DNA from: Tachypleus tridentatus
Taxonomy: Eukaryota > Arthropoda > Merostomata > Xiphosura > Limulidae
Reading direction: 5' to 3'
Assembly: GCF_004210375.1 (NCBI RefSeq)
Contig: NC_134835.1
Location: 70,586,447-70,650,446 of the forward strand
DNA: 64,000 nucleotides
Of this stretch, positions 35,710-46,711 are shown piece by piece. The notes under the pieces were generated by a model. The model did not search any database. It had not been told where the DNA came from and saw only the letters and a program-made list of their open reading frames with translations. The position numbers and the translations under genes were made by a program. Every line of letters starts with the position of its first letter. Within the stretch, counting starts at the first letter, position 1.

Positions 35710-38700
35710 AATTAACTGTAAATTAATACCTGAATACGGGCTATACAGCATATATGGTCTACTTTTCGACAACATGCTCAATATGTTCAACATTAATCAA
35801 TGTTTTCAACAATAACTTGATTTTATTAACAGTCTGTAGGTAATTTTAAAGCTTCAAGAATTATGGCAATAAAACGTTTCTACAGTAAAATACACAACAA
35901 AATATGGTTTAACACACTTAATTTTATACTGTATATAATAATACTGTTTAAACATTATTGCTATTAATCCAATAATATTCGTTAATAAGAAGATATGTAC
36001 ACTAAAACTACGACATATCTAACACTTATCTTTAGTAATAATTAAAAGTACCCGTTCGCAGTGACAAGTTTAAGTTAATCTAGGAATTAAAATTATTTCA
36101 TGGACTTTAAAAAAGTTAATTGTGTTGCTATCTTGGTTTCATTCTGGGCCAAAGTTCTGGTTTACTTATAATGCCCACAGCGAAAAGTAATTGTTGGACA
36201 TTTCAATCATTCTAAGAACCGATTAACAATAACGTACGTTAAATCCACGTTTTTATTTTATAAGTTGCGTAACATTTTGAAATGTGAGTGACTGTGTAAT
36301 TAATTAACAATTTAGTGTAGAATATCCTGTTTGCGAAATAAAATGTACATCAACATTATTGATACCTGTTTTATCATCATTTCAAAAGTGAATGTTGAGC
36401 TTTATCTGCGTGCGCAGCTTTTTAAACGCAGCGCGGAATGCGGCCAGCTTAAACAATACGCACACACGTCACGGTCCGCTATACATGTAAAATCTATCAG
36501 TGAACTAAAACGCTGCACTTGGGAAACGTTTGCATCCGTTTCAAATCACAAGGATTTTAACATTTCAGTTATTTTTATTACAATTATTTAGTAGAGCTTA
36601 TGGAGATAAAAATATATTTACTCTCTACAAAATAAACGGTAAGCCAAGAGAACAGTAACACATGATATCTGGGAGTGAATCTGTTTAATCAATAGTCTTT
36701 TTTAGCTTTATCAATCTTTGCGTTTCTATTTGCGACACATTTTACGTTTATATTTAATTACATAAACAGATATTTTCAAATCGATTTTCTCCAAAAGGGT
36801 TTCTGTTAAAAACGTTCGTTAAAGAGTTCGGACGTTGTTGTTGTTGTTTACCTACATTTTTCATCACTAAGGTCTCGTAAACGTAACCTTACTCTGTCTC
36901 ACACGTTCACTTCTTCAACGAGGTCGGGTGCTTCCAGTACTTCAGCGATCAGTCAGTAATTATATAACGCTAAACATAGTCTGTGTTTCACAACAACGAA
37001 AAACGCGGTCGGACAGTTTTTTAAAATCTTAATTACATTTTAAAGATGTTTAACTACTTTAATAAACTAAACATAAAATCGCAACAATGAATTAATACTG
37101 AGTTAATAATTTACCTAACGATTACTTTATAAATATACACTCAAATTAAAAAATGTACAACTCACGACGCTATATATACATACTTACCTTACAAAGTGTA
37201 ATCAAATACGGTGACAACTGGTGTCATTACTTTGAACTATCTCGATGTTTAAATTTTTTTCGAATTAGAATAGCCAACGTCACCTACTTTCACAAAAATT
37301 AAGCTGACATACGAAATATAAGATTTTTGTACAGGCAGAAGGGCGCTGTTAGAATTATCGAAATATAACTTCGTGCGAGAAACGGTAACTAACAACCGTT
37401 GTAAACACACAGTACAAAAAAATATAGGGAATTTTCTAACATTAGATGACATTCCATGGTTATAACCTGTCTCATCTCGTTTCATTCAGTTATTCTACAA
37501 AAGTCCCGTATGAGATTGTGAAATGTTAAAATCCTTGTAATTTATCGTTAAGTTAAATTTTACTGCTAATACTCACACAGTTCCGTAAGAAATACAGTTG
37601 TGAATGAATTCTCAGTCTTGGGTTACTATTGCCTTAAACCCCTAGTAGGTCTCCTTGCATAATAAAACGCCATCTTGAATAGTAGACAATAAGTACCAAT
37701 CGGTGAAGGTTTGATGGTAGAAAGGTTGGCCTTTAAACACGATTTACCCCCAGGCCACAGGCTAGAAACAGGCAGCAGCGGACAATTTTACGCCATCAAC
37801 TGGCGACAACTTTTTGCAACAAAATTAGTGGTGTAGGCAGACTGAAAATTGCCGTTAAGCGTTTGTAAAAACGTTGACAGTTTTAAAACCGACGAGCATA
37901 CAGTACGGTGACACGCGGCACGAGCTGACATTAAAGTCACGCGCTGTACAAGGCCAAATCAATCTTAAGGGAAATCAGTTTTTGACGAGGCTTAACCAAC
38001 TTTTCTTGAGGAAAGAGAGATTTAATGACTGTGTTTTACGCCTCGTTCTGGTAACTTTTTTCGTTTTTTTAAATTACCATACTTTAAAACAAAAAACAAG
38101 GTATCATAACCATCACTGGTAAAAGTTGATTCTCCAACCAGTAAAAAAATATCTGCGGCTAGATGAGGCATATTTATATCTAATCGACAAGACTCCTACG
38201 ACCGGCAGCCGTAAGAAAACCAAACTATTTGGATTAGGCAAAAAAAACCAAAACCAACAACACAAAATTACAAGTTTAGAGCTGACATGATTTAGAAATA
38301 TAAGAACATAAATATCTGTAGTTTCTATAGTATATATTAGCACAAAAAATCAGAGTACGTTTTATTACTAAAGAAAGAAGAAAGGTTTATAAATTCAGTT
38401 TCTTTGTTTGAGAATGTAAATTATCAGCTAAGGAAGGAATGTAACAAAACAATCCACTGATAATCACACGCTATGTGCTATTACTCAGTGTTCATATATT
38501 TATTACCCATACACAGAGAAAAAAACCCCATAAAAGAACGTAATGGGTTTGGTTATCTGCACACAGGTGTCTTTAATTCTGAGCTGACAAACAGACCTTA
38601 ACAAAAGCTGTTAGTCAATAATGCTCACCGCCAACTGTTGGGCTAATCTAATCGAATATGAGATTTGACTGCTACTCTCATAGCAGACTCACGACCTCAA

Positions 38701-38735
38701 GGTTCAAACCGTGTTTTGGGGATAAGAGACGGCGA
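35710..38735. other. Non-coding, with locally GC-richer patches
   Basis: Mostly AT-rich. Two GC-richer patches (about 36400-36490, with the inverted ctgcgtgcgcag, and about 37690-37960) contain short ORFs without recognised domains. Confidence 0.4.
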
Positions 38736-38737
38736 GA

Positions 38738-38992
38738 CAAGTTGTTTTTGAATTTCGCGCAAAGCTTCACGAGGGCTATCTGCGCTTGGCGTCCCGAATT
38801 TAGCAGTGTAAGACTAGAGGGAAGACAGCTAGTCATCACCACCCATCGCCATCTATTTTTATCAAATAATAGTGAGATTGACCGTCACATTATAACGCCC
38901 TCACGGCTGAAAGTGCGAGAATGTTTGGTGTGGGGCGAGACATGAATCCTCAGATTCAGTTGGAGCACTAACCATCACGACAAGCTCGGATT
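38738..38992 (-). mobile_element. SINE family A
   Basis: gaatttcgcgcaaagcttca, ctatctgcgcttggcgtccc, catcaccacccatcgccatc and a degenerate head ending in cacgacaagctcgg. Confidence 0.85.
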
Positions 38993-39127
38993 TAAGAATG
39001 TTAACATTTTAATGAACCTTACACAGAGACAATACTAACAGCCATTGACAATAGGAATGTGTTTCAATGGTGTTTAAAAACGATAATAACAAATGTAATG
39101 AAAAAAACCCAATAAAAACGAGGTAGT

Positions 39128-39331
39128 TCAGAAAGAGATCTTCATTCTTATGTTCAAAATATCCTGCCAAAAATACACGAGTTCTCGGGCATGTGGGAAG
39201 TCAACCAAATTTAATTTATACATGAATTCAAATGCCCGAAGTACATGAATACTGAAAGAGGGCAGATTATGTGTAGACTGCACCAACTTCAAGAATGTCT
39301 GGCACCATCTTATTTGATGTATCTGCTCCAT
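39128..39331 (-). other. Open frame of unknown origin next to the Penelope-like element
   Basis: A 67-codon minus-strand frame (MEQIHQIRWCQTFLKLVQS, then HVLRAFEFMYKLNLVDFPHA and RELVYFWQDI) has an amino-acid composition like a real helical protein rather than AT-rich noise. Family not recognised. It could be a retropseudogene or an exon. Confidence 0.25.
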
Positions 39332-39843
39332 TCAGTTGAGAAGTGATGGTCAAATATGACCTGGAGAAATGTACATGAATAAATCAACGTAACTATGCTG
39401 AAGAGGCCAATTCTTAACCTCACAGAATATTGGAGATCATATGGAGAAGTTAATTTTTAAAAGGTAGAACACAGGAAAATTGAAAGAAAACAGCTGTTGG
39501 AATCTCACTGAAAACTCACTAGCAGTAATATAGAGCTAGGATTATCTTTACAATAGATCCTGTCAGGGTATCAATGGCTGTTTACGTAAAGCTAAAGCAC
39601 TAATTACAAATAAGGATTTTGACAACCACTGAATGAACTCTTACTGAATATGGAATTATGTACCTGGTATTCGACTAAAACTACTCTATAGCTCATGGCA
39701 TGCAGACTGTTAATTTATTACATTATTTAAAATTGCGATGTTTTGAAAACCTTTAGAAGCCACTGTAACAGGTAAGTACAAATACACTGAGAAAAACGCA
39801 GACTTACACTTCTCGTACAATCGTCGTGATGAAATAATAATCA

Positions 39844-40062
39844 GTGATGACAAGAAAACCCACTTGTTGAGAAATATATATGCAAAAACGGCTCGTTTGG
39901 GTTGAGAAAATATTTTACGCAAAGGAGTGAACAACGTTTCGACCTTCTTCGGTCATCATCAGGTTCACAAAGAAAGAAAGGGTAACTGACCGGAAGCTGA
40001 CCACATTACCAAGTTACACAGGGGTTGTGTAACTGAGTGTCGGAATGTAGAGGGCGATGTTA
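39844..40062. repeat. Left terminal inverted repeat of the Penelope-like element
   Basis: Reverse complement of 42899-43101 over almost its full length. Shared words include aacggctcgtttgggttgag, aaaatattttacg and gtcggaatgtagagggcg. It holds the hammerhead-like motif on the minus strand. Confidence 0.85.
39927..39968 (-). ncRNA. Hammerhead-ribozyme-like motif in Penelope-like inverted repeat
   Basis: Read on the minus strand, a 6-bp stem I (gtgaac with gttcac) encloses ctgatga, a 4-bp stem II (gacc/ggtc with a gaagaa loop), gaaa and then cgtt. This is the core layout of a type I hammerhead, with a minimal palindromic stem III (acgt) that would need a dimer to fold. One extra T between ctgatga and stem II departs from the strict consensus. 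Hammerheads are known from Penelope-like elements. Activity is unproven. Confidence 0.55.
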
Positions 40063-41092
40063 CCTGTTACCATTATGTCTGAACTAGCATACCGTACACC
40101 ACTATTAACAGTACACGCTCACACGATCGTTAAGAAACTAAGAAATTTAAACCAAAGAATTATCAATAGAAGAAATGACATCTATTTCATTCAACAATGT
40201 AGAATGGAACAACTAACCCCTAATTTTGTAGAGGTAAAACTTTCAAAAAATTTTAATAAATACACAAACATTATCCAAAATTTACAGAAAAACTACTTAA
40301 AGCCATGTTGAACACAAAATACAAAGAACTACATGACTTACAAAAACAAAAAATGAGCCTAGACTATCAATTGGCATACTACATTAAACCAGAGATTTAC
40401 GGACTTATACAACGAAACATAAACCAAATCAATACTAAGAACAACAGACAAAAAGATCTGCCACAACAAAAAAACTAGAAAAACTAAGATGCAAACAACA
40501 GAAAAGACATCAACACGACAAACCGTTGACTAACCTCATAATTAACAGATCCGACCGTCAATTAAACAAAGACGAGATACATCTACTTAACAATGGACTC
40601 AACTTCGCAATAGCACCTAGGTACATTCCAACCATAGAAATCAAAACATGTTTAGAAGACCTAACCAGGAGACTTGCGATATTTTCTACAAAAAACAAAA
40701 ACAAGAAAACAACCAAAAACAACCAACAGAAAGAAGACAACTTAGATAATTTTATTGACATCCAACTGCCAAACTTCCCAGGTAAAATTAAAAATTTTCC
40801 AGAAATACCTAAAAACATCTTAAACGATTTTTTCAAAGAATTTTCTCACAAAACCATCAACATAATTTCACAAAACAGAAAACTAAAAAACAACCTTACA
40901 AAAAGAGACATTAATTCCATTAACAACCTAAAACAAGACAGAAACATAAAAATTCTAAAAGCAGATAAAGGTAACGCTATAGTCATAATGAACACGAATG
41001 AATACATCCAAAAAATGAAGAACATCCTATCAGACACGAACAAATTTAAACCAATACACACAAATCCAACAAAGACCACGAGACGCAACTAA
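40057..41092 (+). pseudogene. Penelope-like protein, N-terminal region (broken)
   Basis: Two open blocks in different frames (40057-40311 and 40526-41092) give a lysine- and asparagine-rich N-terminus. The second block contains LNNGLNFAIAPRYIPTIE, the LS.G..F...P block found before RT in Penelope-like elements, and ILKADKGNAIVIMN, the KADKG..VV conserved block (RT1-like). It ends at an early stop near 41092, with the frame lost between it and the RT block at 41234. Codon use is strongly A-rich, as in the rest of the element. Confidence 0.8.
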
Positions 41093-41233
41093 ACAAATTA
41101 CTACTAAAAATGAAAAAAGACCAACACAATTTCACAAACACTTTATTTCTACCTACGTAAAACCGACTCACGCACACCACAAATATACGGCATCCCCAAA
41201 CCTCATAAACCAGATTGTCCATTACGACCAATA

Positions 41234-42094
41234 ATGTCCACATATGAATCGTTTAATTACAATCTTGGTAAATACATAAAATGGGCATTCTCCAAATATG
41301 TAACATCAGCCAGCTCATTCATCAAAAACTCTTTTAATTTCAAGTCTAATCTAAATCAACTTAATCATAAAGACTTAATGGCCAGTTTCAATGTTATATC
41401 CCTCTTTACAGAAGTTCCAACCACTGAAGCCTGCAAGACAGCCTTAGAACTCTATATCCAAGACTCTAACCCATCTATAGACATTTCCAGCAACCAATTA
41501 TCAACCCTCATAGAATTCACCACGATAAAGACAAACTTCATGTTCAACAACCACAACTATATACAAACAAATGGCCTAAGCATGGGCAACCCAGTATCAC
41601 CAGTTCTAGCCAATATTTTTATGACACAAGTTAAAACACAAGCAATTAACACAGCATTACATCCACCACTATACTGGTACAGATATGTTGATGATACGGT
41701 TGCGGGATTCAGATCTACAGAACACATACTTAATTTTTTCAATCACATTAACTCTATACACCCCAACATTAACTTCACATGTGAACAGGAAGAAAGCAAT
41801 CAAATATCATTTCTTAACCTCAAAATTATAAAAACCGACACACAATTCAAAACAGAAATCCACCAAAAAATCACCCATACTAGACTATACATTCCTTGGG
41901 ACTCAGAACATGAAACAAAACAAAAACTCAACATACTAAGAAACCAAATAAACACAGCCATAAAGCTATGCTCACCAGATAAAATTAACGATGAATTAGA
42001 CAAAATAAAGCAATACTTCATCAACATCAATAAGTTTCCTCCACAAACCGTAGCAAACATTATACGCACACACCTAGACAGAAAGCAAAATTAA
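41234..42094 (+). pseudogene. Penelope-like reverse transcriptase domain
   Basis: This 286-codon block carries RT signatures in order: MASFNVISLFTEVPTTEA (RT motif A, usually FDV.SLFTNVP, here with Asp replaced by Asn), TNGLSMGNPVSPVLANIFM (motif B) and YWYRYVDDT (motif C with the catalytic YVDD). QISFLNLKI and IHQKITHTRLYIPWDSEH follow; these correspond to the FLD..I and K.T....Y..W.S.HP blocks. The domain copies element RNA and is related to telomerase RT. The Asn in motif A would abolish metal binding, so this copy is probably dead even locally. Confidence 0.9.
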
Positions 42095-42254
42095 CCAACA
42101 AAAGTAAATGTATCTCACGAATCAAAAAATCACGAAACCATATACTGCTGCATACCATATATTCCCGACATCAGCAGACAAATAACCAACATTTGGCAAA
42201 AAATAGTAACAAAACAAGACATTCCAGTTAATACCAAATTTATTCAAAAACCAG

Positions 42255-42865
42255 GCACAAAACTGAGGTCTATACTATGTAAAAACTACACTGACAAACA
42301 CCACATCAACATTATTTATAAAATACAATGTGATTGTTTGTTTTGGAATTTCGCACAAAGCTACTCGAGGGCTATCTGTGCTAGCCGTCCCTAATTTAGC
42401 AGTGTAAGACTAGAGGGAAGGCAACTAGTCATCACCACCCACCGCCAACTCCTGGGGTACTCTTTTACCAACGAATAGTGGGATTGACTACACATTATAC
42501 GTCCCTACGGCTGTGAGGGCGAGCATGTTTAGTGCGACGCGGGCGCGAACCCGCGACCCTGGGATTACGAGTCGCACGCCTTACGCGCTTGGCCATGCCA
42601 GGCCCTACAATATGATAACTGCCCCGACTTCTATATTGGAGAAACAAGTAGAAAAATGGAAACCAGATTCAAAGAACATAAAAAGTCACCTTCACACGTT
42701 TTCAAACACTGCAAGTCAAATAAACACAACATAACCATAGAAAACACTCAAATAATAAATAAAGAAACAAATATAAACAAACGCAAAATTAAAGAAGCCT
42801 TACTTATACAACAACTTAAACCCAAAATAAACCAATACAAAGGAACGCCTTTATACCTATATTAA
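42255..42865 (+). pseudogene. Penelope-like GIY-YIG endonuclease, split by a SINE
   Basis: Before the SINE the frame reads NIIYKIQCD (the GIY part, Gly replaced by Ile). After it the frame reads DNCPDFYIGETSRKMETRF and then KEHKK, which is the C..C...YIGET.R....R..EH core, followed by a HCKSNKHNI tail. Together these make the single-strand-nicking GIY-YIG domain of Penelope-like elements. The 271-bp SINE with a duplicated tacaatRtgat target separates the two halves. The ORF ends with PLYLY just before the right inverted repeat. Confidence 0.85.
42335..42605 (-). mobile_element. SINE family A inserted in the Penelope endonuclease
   Basis: Complete SINE, tRNA head at the right. The target duplication is tacaatgtgat (42324-42334) and tacaatatgat (42606-42616), with one mismatch. 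Confidence 0.92.
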
Positions 42866-42898
42866 ATATAATAAAATAAAATTATATATTCAAACATC

Positions 42899-43101
42899 TA
42901 ACACCGCCCTCTACATTCCGACACTCAGTTCCACAACCCCTTCCAAACATGTGGTCAGCTACCTCTTTCTTTCTTTGTGAACCTGACGATGACCGAAGAA
43001 AGTCGAAACATATTTCGCTCTTCTACGTAAAATATTTTCTCAACCCAAACGAGCCGTTTTTGCATATATATTTCTCTACAAGTGGGTTTTCTCGACATCA
43101 C
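42899..43101. repeat. Right terminal inverted repeat of the Penelope-like element
   Basis: Inverted copy of the left arm, running from cgccctctacattccgacac through ctcaacccaaacgagccg to ctcgacatcac. It has diverged from the left arm by substitutions, including in the hammerhead-like core (aaagtcgaaacat). Confidence 0.85.
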
Positions 43102-43953
43102 AAATCATGAGAAATCTTTACAGACATGTGGCACCATCTCTTGAGAACGTTAAGAATCACAACAGTACACCAAACAATGATACAATGACTGGAGAGAATG
43201 ACACCATAGAACTGATCTTTGTTAAATTGAAAAATACAAACACTTATGGGATTTTGTATTTTCTATTCGGTAATGCAGTCTTTTCGCATTCAAAGCAATC
43301 ATATCTTTCAAACATTTACAAACCTCAACGTTCAAACGAGCTTTTCAAATATCTTGTTTTGTCGCTATTTAAATATCTGTGTAACTGGCATTCTTTTTAA
43401 AGATTATTTGTGTCGAATATAAACAGTCCTCTCACGACAGTTTTATTAACTTTCATACTCAAACTGTTAAAATAATGTGTTCTAAGTATTATTTGACATA
43501 CATAGTAGATTACAGTACTAAAAATATTTGTGCAAACAAAAACACAGTCTACCATTAAAATATTATCTTACCAGAGAATGCATAATCCCACAGATTCCAT
43601 ACACGATGCACGAGAGGAATCTTCACAACACACTTTATAACTATGCGTATATTATTTTACTATTATTTTTTTCACAAATAATTAGATAATATGAGCTACT
43701 AGTATATATTACATTAACATTCTATAAATAGTTATTTTACATCGTACACATACCAGCTATGGACGCATGGTTTCTTGAAGCAAACTTCCTTATCCGTACT
43801 TGTGTAAATTTAGTGAACATATCAGTACGCCAGTAAACCATTAACTTTTCTTTTTGTGCCCGTACTTTTCATATATTACTGTACCTAATTTTAGTTGTAA
43901 TGTCTCTTGTGAACAATGTTTCTCTAGCGTTCACGTGGGGTTTTTAGAAGTCT

Positions 43954-44120
43954 AATTTAAAATGCAAAAACGGCTCGTTTGGGTTGAGAAAATATTTTAC
44001 ATAGAAGAGCGAACAACGTTTCGACCTTGTTCGCTCTTCTATGTAAAATATTTTCTCAACCCAAACCAGCCGTTTTGGCATTTTAAATTTCTCAACAAGT
44101 GGGTTTCTCGACATCACTGA
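43954..44120. mobile_element. Minimal palindromic derivative of the Penelope-like element
   Basis: This 167-bp insertion is made only of the element's terminal sequence. A left arm (aacggctcgtttgggttgag ... agaagagcgaacaa) is followed almost directly by its inverted copy (ttgttcgctcttct ... ctcaacccaaaccagccg). It continues outward to ctcgacatcactga. It is flanked by a perfect 12-bp duplication, ttttagaagtct, at 43942-43953 and 44121-44132. The hammerhead core is lost at the centre. Confidence 0.85.
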
Positions 44121-44275
44121 TTTTAGAAGTCTGGTAACACTTCAATAAGTGAAATGAAGTACTGACATTTAAACTGCCAACTTTACCTTCAGAAAAAGTT
44201 TATCTTCGATACGATTAGCAGTAAATAACTGAAAATTTATCTAGCTGTTCAGAAGAAAGATCTTGTTTGTGAGTA

Positions 44276-44549
44276 TTGGTTTGTTTAGAATTTCACACAA
44301 AGCTACACGAGGGCTATTTGCGCTAGCTGTTCCTAATTTAGCAACGCTTACACTTAGAAAGAAGGTAGCTAGTCATCACCATCCATCCCCACCTCTTGGG
44401 CTATTCTTTTACCAATGAAGAGTAGTATGGACTTTAACATTATAATGCCCCACAGCTGAAAATGCGAGCATGTTCGGTGTGACGGGGATTCGAGCCCGCA
44501 ACCCTCGGATTACGAGTCGAGTACCTTAACCACCAAGCCATGCCGGGTT
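44276..44549 (-). mobile_element. SINE family A with perfect target duplication
   Basis: Complete. Flanked by ttgtttgtgagta at 44263-44275 and 44550-44562, a perfect 13-bp duplication. Confidence 0.94.
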
Positions 44550-44559
44550 TTGTTTGTGA

Positions 44560-44660
44560 GTAAAGCTACACAGTGTGCTATCAGCGCTATGTCTACTGCA
44601 AAAAATCGAACCCCAAACTATGCACACTGTTAGTCCGAAAACTTAGCGCTAACGGTCGTA
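44560..44660 (-). mobile_element. SINE family B
   Basis: taaagctacacagtgtgcta, tctactgcaaaaaatcgaac, gttagtccgaaaacttagcg. The family A copy at 44276 inserted at its edge. Confidence 0.65.
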
Positions 44661-45380
44661 AACACACTTTTTTTTCCTCTTCTTTAGGCTATTAAAAATA
44701 TCTTTGAAAACGTTTTGGAAGTAACTGTTATTATTCTGTATTAATTCATTCTAAATTTGTAGAAATATTTATATACTCTTCAGCTCTGGGTCTAGTAACT
44801 CAAATCAACAGAAAGTGTGTAGGTTTTAGGATCTGTAATTAAAAGCTTTTATCATTTGTGAGTTGCAGTTTTACTACTGTTAACAGTTATTAATAAACAT
44901 TCTATGACGTATTTTACGTGATGAGAGAGTCGCAGTGATAAAACAAAGTATGAAGTAAATTTTACTTTCAGTTAAAAAAATAATTGAATTTTGTTAGAAA
45001 TTTCTGTTCATAAACGCAAGATAAAGTAATATTCGTTTGTTAGTTGTAATTACTAACATAAACCATTGTTAAAACCTTATTACATTTTTCTGTGGTTGGT
45101 GAAACGTTAAAGTAATACATTAATGTCAGAATACTTGGAACTGAAATAAGAAAGACAACAATAATTTCTTGATTTAAAACACTACCGTAACAGCACACTA
45201 ATATATTACTGTAAGTTAAATATATATATATATCAATAAACAACAATATAAGTCACTTGTTTTAAAATTTCGCTACAGTTCCTTGGAACAGAATACATCC
45301 GAGTATGATAAAAAACAGTCTAGAACCGATTAAAGGGTAACAAAATTAAAAAGAAAATGTTAAAACTAATTACAAATACT

Positions 45381-45615
45381 GGAGAGAGTGTTCAACTCCT
45401 AATCTTAGGTTCATGGATTCGAATCTCCGTCACACTAGTAGTCATTTCAGCCGTGAGGACATTATAAGTTACACTCAATCCCACTATTCATTGGTAAAAA
45501 CTTAGCCCAAGAGTTGACGGTAAGTGGCGATGGCATGCTGCTTTCCCTCTAGCCTTACACGACTAGCGCAGATAGTCCTCATGTAGCTTTGAGCAAAATT
45601 CAAAACAAACAAAGC
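45381..45615 (+). mobile_element. SINE family A, 5'-truncated
   Basis: gattcgaatctccgtcacac, ttacactcaatcccactatt, cgactagcgcagatagtcct, then aaaacaaacaaag. Confidence 0.85.
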
Positions 45616-46007
45616 ATATGTATAAATACCATGAGACAGCTCTACTACTTCACTCTCATGGATATTCCTTAACATTTGCAAAGTTGCTGCTGCTGAAAGA
45701 AAATAATCATGACATGAAGTATTTTACTTAATTCTGACTTATTTAGTTACGCATTAAAAATATAAGTCACGAACCACTTATCTTAATTTAAGGACGTTAC
45801 CCCTCATAAAATAACTATCAAAAATGAATTAGGATGATCTTCACATCAGTTATTGATAGTACTGGTGATATAATAATGTACTGGAATTTTTCCAACTGGG
45901 AAATGAGTGATAAAATTAGGGCATATCCTGATTGTTGGTTCTCAAATGGTTAAAAATGTTTACAGATTTCATTGTTCTTATCATTGACATCATTCTGTGC
46001 ATTTTAA

Positions 46008-46174
46008 TCACCCTTTTTTATTTTCTGAATCACTTATATCATCACCCTTTTTTTATTTTTAAACCAGTTATATCATTACCCTTTTAATTTTTAAACCAGT
46101 TATATCATTACCCTTTTAATTTTTAAACCACTTGTATCATCACCCTTTTGTATTTTTAGACCATTTATATCACG
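46008..46174. repeat. Tandem repeat, period 32-35 bp, five units
   Basis: Units share cccttttaatttttaaacca followed by ttatatcat. The start word ccctttt occurs at 46011, 46044, 46079, 46111 and 46143. Confidence 0.9.
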
Positions 46175-46438
46175 TATGTGTTATGAAGCATTTTTTACAG
46201 ACAACAGTAGGCAAGACACAGCAGGACACATGTAAAATAGAACTAATAAACATTACCACCATGAGGTAGAACAGTCACAATGGAAGCAACCTTAAAGATG
46301 ACATACAAGTAAAGGAATCAAAAATACAAATACATGAGGCAGTAACACGTGAACACTAAGTTGATTAGTAGTTCACCAACAGACGTGCAGTCAAATGAAT
46401 GTCTACACAAACTTAACGATCCTTATATATACAACAAA

Positions 46439-46711
46439 GTTACTAAAGCCTTACAATGACACATACACATACTACAATGGTTACTAAAGCCTTATAATGT
46501 CACACACATACATACAATAGTTTTTATAGCTTTATAATGGCACATACACATATACACAATAGTTTTTACAGCTTTATAATGGCACATACACATATACACA
46601 ATAGTTTTTACAGCCTTATAATGACACACACAATACAATAGTTATTACAGCCTTATAATGACACATACACATATATACAATAATGTTACTAAAGCTTCCT
46701 AATGACACACA
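46439..46711. repeat. Tandem repeat, period about 41 bp, seven units
   Basis: Units share gtt-tta-agccttataatg followed by a cacatacacatatacacaata stretch. Starts at 46439, 46480, 46520, 46562, 46604, 46641 and 46685. Confidence 0.9.

Larger units (their letters stand above)
39844..43101 (+). mobile_element. Penelope-like retroelement with long terminal inverted repeats
   Basis: The coding order is a conserved N-terminal region (40057-41092), reverse transcriptase (41234-42094) and GIY-YIG endonuclease (42606-42865), all on the plus strand. Inverted repeats of about 219 bp (39844-40062) and 203 bp (42899-43101) bound it, starting gtgatga and ending gacatcac. Penelope-like elements characteristically join RT to GIY-YIG and carry inverted terminal portions. 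Frameshifts and a SINE in the endonuclease make it inactive. Left and right arms differ by substitutions and small indels, so it is not recent. Confidence 0.88.

Noticed and set aside
40558..41243. Minus-strand hydrophobic ORFs overlapping the Penelope-like element
   Set aside because: They are antisense shadows of the A-rich plus-strand coding region, which carries real RT motifs.
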